DNA of 64,000 bases, from assembly GCF_040054535.1 (NCBI RefSeq), contig NC_090779.1, positions 21,689,001 through 21,753,000 on the forward strand, written 5' to 3'. The number at the start of each line of letters is the position of its first letter. Position 1 is the stretch's first letter. Below are positions 1 through 17,800 of this stretch, in pieces. Both the position numbers and the translations under genes were made by a program. This DNA comes from Antennarius striatus. Taxonomy: Eukaryota; Chordata; Actinopteri; Lophiiformes; Antennariidae. The notes beneath the pieces are model-generated. The model saw only the letters and a list, made by a program, of their open reading frames with translations. It was not told the DNA's origin and ran no database searches.

Positions 1-1097
1 AAGCTCTCCACCAGAGGGAGCTCCAGGCGTGAGCGCTGAGCTAAAACATATCACTTTCAGTTGGTAAGAGTCTGACTGGCATGTCTACACACAGTCTGTT
101 CTTACTGATCTGATTGACACCATCGTGTAAACTCACAGCACTCCACAGTAACAGATGCTGTTTGCAGCCAAAGCATCACATCATCACTCTGAGGCACAGC
201 GACCCTGAAAACAACTCGCACCGTCGTGTTCTTTCGCCCGACGTTCGTCCCTCCTTTATTCAGCTCAATGTCGACATTACGCAGCTTCAGGATTCCAGCA
301 CAGTCGATGCTTTGAAAGAGAAGAGGACAAACTGCCGGTCAGGTTACGGAACTTTTGAGTGTGAAGGTGAAGGATCCAGATTCTGAAAAACCCCTCAAAA
401 AGATGACCAACCAGCAAAGACGAGAACAGAACCTTCCAATGAGATGCTAACAACGTCTACATGCCCAACAGCCCAATGATGTAAATCAAAGTGAAAATTG
501 CTTGTGTAGATTCTCATCTATCCAGGTTAACAGTAATCCTCTCTGGATATTTTCCAGTTGCTTCTGATTTGCTTTTTAGGCAAGTAAAACATTAACCTGT
601 AAAACTGTGTGTCTAAAAAGAATTTAAAATACCTTGGAATAGCAACACAGCAACTAAACCAGAATGCTTTTTGTCTATCGAGCAAGAATGGGAGGGATAT
701 CAAATCTACTTATGGAAAATCGTGACTCATGCACCGTGCCAGGACTATGATGGTACATGTGCCCAAACATGTGTGTCTGAACATTTTCATTGGATCCATG
801 GGTGATGTGTGTCTACCTTTGTGATAAATGTACTTACCTCCCTCTAACATCTGTTGAAAGTAGAGACAGACAACACCTCTTATATCGTCAAATGTGACTT
901 TATACATATATTAAACATTTTTCTACCAATTTGTTGTAATATTCCACTGCTTCTGTCAACATTAAGAACTAGACTTCTTGTTCCTCATGGGTCTATAAGA
1001 GATTTTGAAGGATTTGAGTCAAGCAATGTCGACAAATAAACCTCATCCTCTGAAAACTGAACTTGTGGAAAACCTTTGAACCTAAGCAGACATATAC
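1..1097. other. nfatc3-like intron sequence running to the window edge; no exon recognised
   Basis: This stretch lies 3' of the last recognisable nfatc3-like exon on the minus strand. The next expected coding block of the Rel domain, which in NFAT proteins contains an [12 protein letters not shown]-like motif, was not found here on either strand, so the intron probably continues past position 1. Short open frames are present but resemble nothing I know. I saw no repeat or RNA gene. Confidence 0.5.
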
Positions 1098-4000
1098 CTG
1101 GCAGACATATCATTTTCTGGAAGTAGAGGGATCTCCAGGACCTTTGTAGAACCTATCATCCTCTCCTGACAGCTGGTGGTGGTGCCCATCTTGCTGGTGA
1201 CCCGGTGGACCTGGTAGAAGGGATGGGGGCGGAGGGACTTGTCCGCAGTGCCGATGAACAGCAGGAGGCAGAGTGGCTGCTCGTTGTATCCCATCAACTA
1301 CAGGCAGCAAATGACAGACATGATGACAGCTCAACGTGACCTGATCACAACATTAAATCAGAACATATAAACGTTGCGGCACACCAAATGCATTGCCAGA
1401 CAGCCTCACATCTGATCCCCAAAATAAAGAACGAGTCAGGCACATTTCACACTGAACCCTCCTTTGCCTCCTTTATTTTTCTGTATGTAATCAGTTGGCA
1501 TCAGCTTTAAAGTCATCTTATAATCTGACAATTTAACCCTCAAATCTGTAATTTGAGGTATGACATGGAACACTTTAACATCTCGTGTTTTACATCGGCG
1601 ACCAGCCGCCTCCACCATCAACCCCACATCAAGCTGTGGAGGAGGGGCTTGTGATGACTCCAGACCTGAAATCAAACAGAGGGGTGATGACTCACCTTGA
1701 CCACAGGGTGTCCTGAATGAGCTGCCTTGATGGAGCCTCTGCTGCCCTCAGTCTCATAATGAGCCCTGTGGTGGGATCTAGGCTGGACCTCCAGCTTCAG
1801 CTCGTACTGGTCAAACTGGTTGGGCAGAGACCAGTCCAAAGGAGGTGGTGAAGAGTACCTAGAAGGACAGACAACAGCAATATCGTTGAATTCTTCATAT
1901 ATTTCTAATGACCTGATACCAGAAACAGCATTGCTTGCTCATAACTATTGATGTTTGCTCCAGTGAATCAATCTGATTGATTGATCTGGTCTGTCTTCAA
2001 CTTCTCTGCTACGTAAAAATAAAGTGAAAGACTGAAGTTCCAAAACAAGATACTCCTACTCAATTACAGGCATTACGGTTGTCATGACCAAAAAGTGACC
2101 GTGCATATAAACCCCACACGAAAATGACAAATTCCTGCTTTTACAGTATATTTTTATGCGACTCCAACAAATGACGTATCGTGTGTTAATCAGACTTCCC
2201 TGGTTGATTCCATACCTTCAGCCAGGTTAGATGTTACTTTTGTCAGTTCCCAATTTCAGCACTAAATTCATTAATAGAGAGCTAAAAGTAGAGAATTGGT
2301 ACATTTGAAGTTCAGAGAGATGAAGCCGACCTGAACAAAGGAGCGTTTCCAGGTTTGGGTTTGTTCCAGCTGAAATGGGAGGGCACCTGAAGAAAGAGCT
2401 CCGTTGGGTCATTCCTATGGCGTCTGTCTTCTGAAGGGGACTCCAGGAGAGCCTCCTCTCCAGGTTCTCTCTGACTAGGCCGGAGTCCCAGCCGATTCGG
2501 TGATGTCTTCCTGGTTTTGGAAGGGCTTCCCACACAGGTGTCACCTGTCACACTGCTTCGTGGACAGGATCGAGGTGTGGGGCTTGGGGAGTGATGAAGG
2601 GAGGGAGAGCGGTTGTAGGAGTCAGCACCGCAGTAACGTCTCTTCCCACAGGGGGAGCTCGGACTGGATGAAGGCCTGAGAAAGAAAAACAGATAAACTG
2701 AGGAAGAATTTTTCTCCCCTGGTGCTGATCTCAACAAGGCTGAGATCAGCACCAGGAACTAACTGGAAACCATGTTAATGTGTACCTGGATGTGGGTCGG
2801 TCATTGAGCCAGCTGTCCTCTGTGGCACTGGTGCAAGAGGAATGGTGGGGTGACTGATGAGGTGACTGATGGGGTGACTGATGGGGTGACTGATGGGGCG
2901 ACAAACCCAGACTGAAAGCCAGGGGGTGTTGGTACTTCTGCTGCCACAGTTCCACCCCAAAAGCTCCCCCTCTGCAGCCTGGCGACCCTTGATTTGACCC
3001 GTAAGAGGACCCCAGGGTGAGGTGGGCAGCGTCTTGCAGATCCGCATCCACGTCGTCATTGACGTGGGAGAAGGATTCACTTGAAGAGACATCAGAGATC
3101 CAGCTCCTGGACGATATGCTGCTACATGGGCTGGGGCAGAGCATTGTGTCCCGGTAGCAAGGGTCCTGGGGCAAATACAGCTGGCCCTCCAAACCAGAAG
3201 CATCAGGGCAATGCCCCTCTGCCCTACCCAACACCAAAGCCTCCTGGCTACATCCAGGCTCCGTGTGGTCGTTAGGAGTGATGGACGTTATCTGAATACT
3301 TGGACAGTCAAAGACGTTGAGGGTTCCATGCTGGGAAGCATCCTGGGACTCATAGTGGTGCACCTGAGCATGCTGGTCTTGGTCTGTGGTAGGGTGATGT
3401 TGGAGATCTTGGATTGGCAGCTGCTCATTCAGATCCCGTGTGGAAGTGGGAAGTGTCCTCACGTCGAGACCTGCACCAACACGGAAACCATATCTGATCA
3501 TTTGACTTGCAAACATTGCTGCAGCCGCAGATTCAGTGGTGACAGTCATCCACCTGCACCGACTGGCATCATGGGATTAATCATTCAATGATGAGTCTAA
3601 AGGAACGGATCATAAATTCTGATCAGTTTCAGGACTTCCATGACATTCAACTACACTTCCAGTTCTTATGGAAAATCAGATTTTAAAATGACACAATAAT
3701 GAAGAAACCATTATTCACTCCTGTAAATGCACACACACTCTACTAGTTACACACCAATGATATACGTACACTGTCCTGGTTACACACTTGGATTGGATGG
3801 ATTAATTCTAACTTTTTATAATTTCATCCTCTTTAAAACTGAAAGTATTTTTTCCAAGAAATTTTGAGTGCATCAGATGATCAGTGCACGTCACAATGCT
3901 ATTGTTAACTCTATGATGTGTCAATAACACAATAGCTGGAGCTTCATAGGCTCCATGCTTTTAACATGTCAGTGGAAACTGTAGTAGGACGAGTTTCCTG

Positions 4001-4485
4001 TTGAGGTTTTCAGCTATCAAAAATATCTGACAATGAATGGACCAATCAAAGGATTAAGCTCATTAGAGATTTAATCAGCTAGTGATTGTTTTAAAACATT
4101 GATATCATTTACTATTTAAATAGTATTTACATAGTATTTACATAGTGTTGTTATAAGCAAAATTTAAAAAAAAAAGTTTTTAATCAAATGCCTATAACCA
4201 TCTCTGGTCATAATACGAACACCTTTCACTATTAACTATTTAATAATTTAAACGTCAAAAATATTAATGATAATGAATTATTAATCATTTCCGTGTTTTA
4301 TTTTGAAGGCCAACATGGCTGATTTCCGGTGTAACTCCATCTAGTTCTTGTTAGCTTACTGCTACAGCCCGGTAGCTAACTCGAACTACCGTCACTTAAC
4401 GACAGCAGTTACCTGCAGCGTGTCTGCCGTCCTCCTCAAAGAGGAGCCCGAAGTCCAGCTCCTCGGAGAAGTTTAACCCGGACAT
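1098..4485 (-). CDS. nfatc3: NFAT transcription factor, NFATC3-like, 5' part only (488 codons seen)
   Basis: NFATc proteins are cytoplasmic factors that calcineurin dephosphorylates, allowing them to enter the nucleus and bind DNA. Coding exons are 4413-4485, 2786-3470, 2331-2675, 1696-1858 and 1098-1297; phases agree throughout. Exon 1 encodes an [20 protein letters not shown]-type start, like the ELDFKLVFGEDG start of mammalian NFATC3. Exon 2 carries the calcineurin-docking PSIQIT motif, a serine-rich SSISSRSW block and SP repeats. Exon 3 has PCGKRR, the nuclear-import-like segment of this family, and KPKPG. Exons 4 and 5 begin the Rel homology domain with [13 protein letters not shown], the DNA-contact loop, and [17 protein letters not shown]. 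Exon 5 is 200 bp. The rest lies outside the window. The exon 2 acceptor could instead be at 3518, which is also in frame. NFATC3 fits best, but an NFATC4-like paralogue is not excluded. Gene adjacency with dus2 matches human NFATC3-DUS2. Confidence 0.87.
2846..2906 (-). repeat. 12-bp coding repeat giving tandem SPHQ units in the NFAT regulatory region
   Basis: About five units of a 12-bp repeat lie inside nfatc3 exon 2 and translate as SPHQ repeated four times, then SPHH. NFAT proteins carry SP motifs whose serines are phosphorylated to hold the protein in the cytoplasm. Here one such motif has expanded as an in-frame tandem repeat. Confidence 0.8.
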
Positions 4486-5502
4486 TGAACCGCAGAGTCG
4501 GAGGCCGCCGTTAAACGAACAACCTGTCTGTCTTCACATCGGACGCGTCTCACTCCATTTGACTCAGGGAACAACTCCTCTCAACTGGGACCAAACAACA
4601 CGTCAACTATGTTCACCACTAAAAAGTGTCACCTGTCAACGTCAACCAATCAACACAATCGTTACTACGTCACCGTGGTGTGAAGCAACACCGTGAAGGT
4701 GCCATGACGGAGTTAACGAGTTTTCAGTGTTTGTGTTCGTTCGCTCTCTGACTCTTTGCCAGTTAGATCCGTGCGCTGCGTTCACTTGTCGTCGGACACT
4801 ATGGGACGGGGACACAAGTATTTTGTCGATTAATTATAAAATGATGATCAACTTTTCGTCTACTTCATTTTTAGCCTTGACGAGACTAAATATTTTAAAG
4901 CGTCTCTTTGCTCCACCTTCGCTGGCTCCTGGACACTGTAGTTTTTCTTAAGTAATATACTTATCGCAGTTCACTTGAAAGCGCCATTGTCAAGTCCATT
5001 GATGACGTCACTTGCTGGTGTTCACTTGTCCGACTCAATTTAGGATTTAAGACACGGAACAATAAAGACTGAATTTAGATGATAGCAAAAGTCCTGTTAT
5101 TTCAGTGAAACACTTTTCATAATGAAGGATTGTCACTTCAACGCAACGCTTCATGTGTGCAGAACCATTGAGGCGTTCAGGTTCAGGATCCAGCTATGTT
5201 TACCTTTCACCCCAAAAGAATCATGTTTTGGTCAATATTGAATTAATGCAATACAATTTAAAATAATGCCACATATGATTCCTTTAATGTGAACACAAAA
5301 TCACCTTTTTTTTTCTGATGAAAACCGTTCAGAACATAAACTTTTGGCATCAAATAAATACCAGTAAATAATAAATCCAGACACATGCCACCAACAGAAG
5401 TGTAGTCTGTGTTCAGAAGTATATAAACAATAAAAACAATCCAGTACCAGTTTCTTTTAAAAGTTTGTTCTGCTCACACAGACATTCAGGACAAGTTGTG
5501 GA
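4486..5502. other. nfatc3 upstream region and dus2 3' flank
   Basis: This 1-kb gap separates the nfatc3 start codon from the dus2 stop codon; both genes are on the minus strand. The part next to nfatc3 (about 4320-4740) is richer in CpG than its surroundings and should hold the nfatc3 5' UTR and promoter. The part next to dus2 (about 5200-5500) is AT-rich and should hold the dus2 3' UTR. A small plus-strand frame at 4727-4951 resembles nothing known. Confidence 0.5.
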
Positions 5503-11271
<5,769 letters not shown>

Positions 11272-12000
11272 CGTGACGGATCAGTCGTCCTGCTAACAGC
11301 ACAGAGGAAACGGCGATCATGCAGACACCCGACGGGACGACCCGTTTCCATTGGGTCGGTTTAGGTCCTCAGAAAATTTTAGTGAAACTACTCAAGGAAA
11401 TCATTTTTAAACGCATTTAACTGAAGTTTTAACATGATTGTACGTCCAAAACACTATAACCCTGGTCTTTTTTGAATTTTATTTTTTATTTTAGCCGGCA
11501 TGTGATGAAAATACCGACGTCTATTCTAGTGTCGAGCTCCGCCGTGTGGTCGCAGTCATCTGTGGGTCTCAGTTGAAATAAATCAACATGAGCGAAATAG
11601 AACAATTATCTATGAAAATGATGTTTTACCAAAATACACAAACTGATTAGTATTTTCTATAATAACGAAATAATAGTTTAGCAGGACTCCGACACGCTAT
11701 AAACTTTTCCTGGACTGCCCTGAATGCAGTTCACTCGTTCCTGGTCATGCTATGCTCACAGGCTAGCCGCTAGTGCTTCCGCTCCCAGTCCGAAGCCACT
11801 GATAGCTTAAAAACGTTCTTAGTCGATAAAAGCAGCTCTTCAGACACAACAAACACACTAAACTCACTCTGCCAACTCACAGCTGCTGGTTTTCTGCAGC
11901 GGAACGTGAAGTCACGTGGGGACCGAACCCAACGTGCTAGTTCAACTTCCTGTTTGGGTACCTACGTCATCGTGACGCGTGCGCTCACCGGTACGTAATA
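11272..12000 (-). promoter_or_regulatory. dus2 5' UTR intron and putative promoter
   Basis: Upstream of the dus2 ATG the sequence includes an AG acceptor at about 11290. It becomes CpG-rich near 11870-11990. Visible motifs are a palindromic E-box CACGTG at 11913-11918, an ETS-type CTTCCTG near 11946 and CRE-like TACGTCATCGTGACG near 11963-11977. I infer a TATA-less promoter with transcription starting at about 11880-11940; this is not proven by the sequence. Confidence 0.5.
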
Positions 12001-14838
12001 TCAGCTGTGTTTTCAGAGTCGTGACGTAGAGAACCAGCATGAAACCCCGTAGGTCCTTGCCACTGTATCTATTGATAAAGAATCAATACAGATATGATTG
12101 GTGGTGGGAAAAGAAAGGAAGTTTAAAAGATTTGCTGATGTAAATTTAAATTATTTAAATATTTCAAAGTTCAAACAAATTATTAGAATATAATTTTTAT
12201 TGTTGCTGTTTTTTCATAGCTTTGCCTGTGAAAAAATAATTTCCCACCCCGAAGGAATTACTTTGCTTTGTTTTTCCACTCTTTAAGATTTCTAATCAAG
12301 AAAACAGATAATACCGGTCAGTACAAACTGCAGCTTTTAAACGTTCATTCCAGACAGTGAGGGTAAAACTTATCAACACTCATATCACCTGTCTAAAAAG
12401 CAATTGCCCCCTAAACCTAATAAATGGTTGTGCCACCCTTAGCAGCAATAAGTCTTTCACATCTCCATGGAGGAAGTTTGGCAAGCTCTTCGCAGAATTG
12501 TTTTAATTCACCAAAATTGGATCTCAATTAGAGTTTGACTAAGCCAATGAAAAATATTTACAGCATTTACTCATTTATTTTTATCCATTCATTTGTAGAC
12601 TTGCTGGTGTGATCATTGTCCCTGGTTTCCCTGATGTTGTTCATGCTGGTGATGATTTCAAAAACATCATTGATGAGACTAGATCTGGTTCATTCTAGTT
12701 TATTGGTCTGCTACATTTGCTTACAAGAAGTTAACACTCCATTAAACAATCCCAGTGTAACCTGTGTTACCAGTGTATGCTTTACAAATAATATACAGCA
12801 TCAACATGTCTGTGTCGGGAAACAGTGAAGCACTCAAGTCCCACATCCCCATATTCAATACCCCACATGAAGAATTACACAGCAGCTGCAGTTTCTGAAA
12901 GGACATAGTCCGCATGTTTGGCCAAAATCTGTAAGTATCACATGTCGTTTAAGAACCAGATGTAGTCTTGTCCGTGTTAGTTGGTGTTAATGAAGTGTGT
13001 TCAGCAGCATAGCTAGACCATTGCTATCTGTAGAAAGCAGGAAGTGATTGAACCATTGACCAACTAAAACCTGAAAAAGTCATGCAAACTAACGATCAAA
13101 AATATCCTCATTATTGATGGATTATTTCACCCAAGTGCAACCTACTAGCTGTTAATCACAATAATGAGAATTCTCATTTTCTGGTCAAAAATATTTGTTT
13201 TTTGAGAGCAGACTGTATTATGTAGTTCATTATAGAAAACAGGAAGTGTGTTTTCTCACAATGGAACACAGACTAAGTTCACATAATTACAAAAAGACAT
13301 ATGTTACCATGGAAATAGGAACACTCCTTTACAGAAATATCCTCATCTTAACTGTATTCAAAAATATTTTAGATGAGAGATGTTTTAACATGTTAACTCA
13401 ATGTGATCAATCAGGACTGTAAACATTTGACTTGACCATGTTAGCAGGGTGCACAAATACCACAGGTTAGCATTCAGATAGAAGTGATGCTATCTTTAGT
13501 CTTAGTATACCCCCAGAGATGTAACATCATCATCCAGGGGCTTATCACCAGTTAATGACAGGGGGGCCGGAGCCTTTCAGGAAATTAACGCTGTAGATGG
13601 CCGGACCATGTCGTTCACAGCTGAGGTCAGTGTTCACTGTTCATTAATGAACTCACTGACATCCGACGAGATGCTGCTGAGTATCAATTAATATCTTAGT
13701 TAAACATAGAAATGTCTTGCCTAAATGTTGATGAATCTCTCGACCATCCTCTTCTATAACCTTACACTCACAGGATCATGTGACTCACACTGACCTATAG
13801 GACGCCTTGAAGAGGGCTTCAATCTCAGTTTCATTCTGATTGTCCACTACAAGTGTCAACCTCACATTCCCTTGAAGGGTTTTATAAATTTTGGGTTATG
13901 AGACAAGTGGTCAGTTTTCACATTGATCTATGAAACACAGGAGCCTCAAGGCTTCAGGTCACCCCTCTACAGTGACAGATGTATTTAATATCTACTGACA
14001 CATTTCTAAAAGCTGCTTTCACCCCTTGTTCATTAAAGGAATGGACTTGGTGAAAGCATCAGGTGTAAATGCACTCAAGGGATCTACAGTACTTGAAACT
14101 GTTTTTTAGCAGGTTCTGTGATGATTCTGCCGTGTTCTCTCACACTGGGTGATTTTAGTGAGAAATACCAACGACGCCTTCATCCAACGAACTCCCCACT
14201 GATGGTGGAAAAATGTCTTGTCACCTGAGAGCTTTGTGGAGTGGGTGTTTTTGGTGTTTTTGTTTGTCTTCCTGATTTCGTTATGAGTTCATCCTGACAA
14301 AAATACATGATGGCTAGTTTTATACAAACTACTCAAGAGAGTAAAAACAGTGGAGCATTTTAAAATCCCTTCAGAAATTAACTGGAAGAAAACAGGTAAC
14401 AAGATTAAAAGCACACAGGTATCAGGAAAGAAAAATAAAATACATGAAAGCTGTTGGTTTGACTGTTCCAGGTGGTTTTCTTTGTACTGCTTTCACAACA
14501 CTGACAATAGATACTGGCTCGGTGTGAAACGGCCTTAGAGAGCGTAACACCAGCAACACTGAGATGAAATGAGCATCAGTCTCTCAGAGTCAGTCAGAAA
14601 AAAAAAGAACCACTGGGTCCAAACTGGGAGCAAATGTCTTTCTCAGGCTGACGTCATTAGGTAGTTGTGCTACAGACTACTTAGTATAACAGAAGAGAAC
14701 AAACTGCGAGCAGTCCACAGGAGAACTGATGTTTCTGCTGGACCATCAGAGAACCAGAGTCTCAGACTGGAAGCTCCCAGAGTGGGACGGAAAGTCCAGA
14801 TTTATAAAAACAGTGTGAACGTGTTCAGGACCAGGTTT
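12001..14838. other. intergenic region between dus2 and slc7a8
   Basis: No exon of a known gene was found in this 2.8-kb stretch. It contains a decayed Tc1/mariner-like piece (listed separately) and otherwise unique AT-rich sequence. The last few hundred bases before 14839 should include the slc7a8 3' UTR. Open frames at 12616, 13195, 14350 and 14665 are short and lack family features. Confidence 0.5.
12215..12640 (-). mobile_element. decayed Tc1/mariner-like DNA transposon fragment
   Basis: The sequence at about 12405-12470, around AATTGCCCCCTAAACCTA and CCACCCTTAGCAGCAATAA, closely recalls a Tc1-like family abundant in fish. Weaker similarity runs through GCAGAATTGTTTTAATTCA to TTGCTGGTGTGATCATTGTC. 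A second patch at 12215-12260 recalls the element end. Transposase would be on the minus strand, but no long frame survives. Identification is from memory of the consensus. Confidence 0.5.
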
Positions 14839-17800
14839 TTAGGACAGGGGAGACAAACGGCTTGAAGACTCAGTCCTCTCTGACAGGGTCGTGACATCGA
14901 TGGGGTCAAACTGAGGAAACACCACGAAACACAACCTCTGGCCCACCAACGTCACCCTCTCTGCAGGAGACACAAGATCTAATGGTCAGCACAGTCCTCA
15001 CCTGTAGTCACACACCTGTTGTTAGACACACACCTGGAGTCACACACCTGCTGCTAGACTCTCTGTATTACACACTCACTCACCTATGAAGCTGTAGATA
15101 CACTTTGGTTTTTGTTTCCAGTGAACACCCAGAAAGTAGACAGGTACTCCAGTCAGCATGATGACTAAACCAACTCCACAAACCATAGGCTCAGAGTGCA
15201 GACTGAAACCCAGGAGCAGAACCCAGAACAGCAGGTAGCACACAGGAACCACCAGGCTCACCTGGATAGAATGAGGATAAATTGTAAATTAATGAAAACT
15301 GTGACGTACATTGAGTGGAGTAGATCAGTTAGACCAGTCTGATACACTCATATTTGGTGTCATACCTTGATGGGTCGGTACAGGTTGGGTTTCTTCCAGC
15401 GATAGTACAGCAGACCAGCAATGGTGACGCCGTATGACAGGTAGTTGATGAAGGACACGTAGTTGATCAGGTTGTGTGTTTCTCCGATGCAAAGTATGAT
15501 GATGGTGGCAGCGCACTGAAAAACACAGGAACTGATATACCCTGAAATCATCTGTCCGCTGTTGATAAGTTAGTCAGAAGTAAGGGGAGAAGAGAGGAGG
15601 TGAGTAGGTACGTACGCAGACCAGTAGGGCAGGGATGGGAGTACGGCTCTTGTAATGGATCATGGCCAGTAAGCTGGGCAGGTGACCCTCTCTGGCTCCT
15701 GAGAAACACAACCTGCAGCCAGAAATAAGTCAGCAGATGGTGATGGAGACGAGCAGTGGAGGAACACACTGGACCTCACCTGGAGGAGGTAAACAGATAG
15801 CCGTTGATTCCTCCGAAGGTGGACAGAGCCACAGAGATTGGCATGAGGATAGAGAACATTCCCAGTAACTTCTCCCCGAATGTCTGCAGAGAGGAGCAAT
15901 GAACAGAACCTGATAGTCAGCCTCATAGAACCTCAGAAGTGAACTCAGAAAAGTTTTCTCTGTCACTGTCGTGACGTTTTAATCCCTCGGAGGCTCAGTA
16001 TCGTTTCTGACTTCTGACCTATCAGATGAATGTCATTTTCCTGATTTAGAAACTTAACCAACACCACCTGAGGTACTGTATAACTGTGACAGGTCATTAT
16101 GGAGACACATTACTCACTACAGCGACGGCATTGGATGACAGCAGCTCCACGGGTGACATGGAGGAGAAGTAGGCAATGTTGGTGAGCGTGTACACAAAGG
16201 TCACCAATGGGATGGAGATGTAGATGGCACGAGGTAGGTTCCTGACACACAACATGCACAGGTGATACAGGTAGACCATTAAATCATTTATGAAAGTGAT
16301 CAAGGGTGACAAATTGACAAACCTGAGGATGATTTTTCAGTAAAGGACAATTTTTGACTTTTTTTAAAAAAAATTTTAAAATTTTATATACTGGTTTGAT
16401 CCCCGGAGGGAAATTAAGAACGCACACTCTAGCTACTGATTCAAATGCATGCATACATATATATTTGTGAGTACAGGCCCCTGTATCACACACACACACA
16501 CATACACAAGGGGGCCTGTAGGCATGCAGGGGAGGTAGAGTGGCAGGCAGCTCCTTCTTGGTGCGCCTCAAATGAGCAATTTGTAAAGGGGACGGCACCT
16601 TGCTCAAGGGTGCCTCGGCAGTGCTCCGGAGGTGAGCTGACACCTCCCACTGTCAGCTCACCTCCGGGTATTTTTGGGGGGAAGGGAGCGGGATAAACCT
16701 GTTTTAGCGGCTTCACATTCTCATATCTACCCACACCAAAGTGTAGCAGATAATATGTTTAACATGCATGCTAAACATATACTGTATGCTACATACTGTA
16801 TATAAGCTTACAATCAGAAAACCGTCTGATTACAAAAAGAAGACTGATCCACTAATGCTAGACCACCAGATGTAAGTAAACAAGGCAATAGTCTCAAGTC
16901 TAGACTTTCCAATAGGCCCAACTTGAAGTGTAGACCTTCTATTAATCTCAACAGGAATTATAGACATTCTAAAAGTCCCACAGGATGTGTAGATATTCTG
17001 GCAGTCACAACAGGAAGGTGGTAGACATTCTATAAGCATGTTATGCAGATGTTAATAGAATTTTTATCTTTTATCTGTCCAGAAACAAAGCATGAAAACA
17101 TCACTTTTAATGTAATGTACATGCTGATGTTTTCATTTGTAAAGAAGTGACCCTGTTAACTATCGACTTTCAATCTAAGAATATACAGTATATATGTGGT
17201 TGTCATGGTTACACTGCCCAGAACTCATGACTACCAATGAGGGTTGGAGCCTAGATCCAAAGGTAAATCCAGAACTCGTCACCATAGGTGAGGTTTGGGA
17301 GACTGATCAACTGGTAGATTCAGAACTCATGACCATTATTGAGGGTTGGAACCCAGATCCACTGGTAGATCCGGAACTAATGACCACAGGTGAAGATTGA
17401 ACAAAGGTCCAATGGTAGATCCAGAACTCCTGACCAAAGGTGAGAGTATGTGACCATAGGGGTGGAATGTTGTAGATACACTGGTATATCCAGATTTTTG
17501 CCTTCACACTCAGCTCTCTCTTGATCAAGATGGTCTGATCCAAAGACATGATTACTGCTGAAGCTGCACCAAACCAGCTACCCATCTCAAAGTCCATTTT
17601 CTCATCACTAATGAACAAGACCCTACTAAACATGCTAAAGCAACTCACCCTCAACCTGGAGGGCACAATCCACCGTTTTTTCAGCAGATGGCCTCAGATT
17701 TGTTTGGAACCAACTCTCATCTCTTCAAACTTGGCTGCATACTGCTCTAGTGCTGCTGATGGTCACTCACTGATGAAGACAACAGAACCATCTGCAAAGA

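Noticed and set aside
3211-3591. 126-aa plus-strand open frame
   Set aside because: Antisense to nfatc3 exon 2, which has clear NFAT motifs.
16284-16734. Overlapping open frames in slc7a8 intron 5
   Set aside because: They fall in retroelement-derived sequence and a CA repeat and do not agree with any family.
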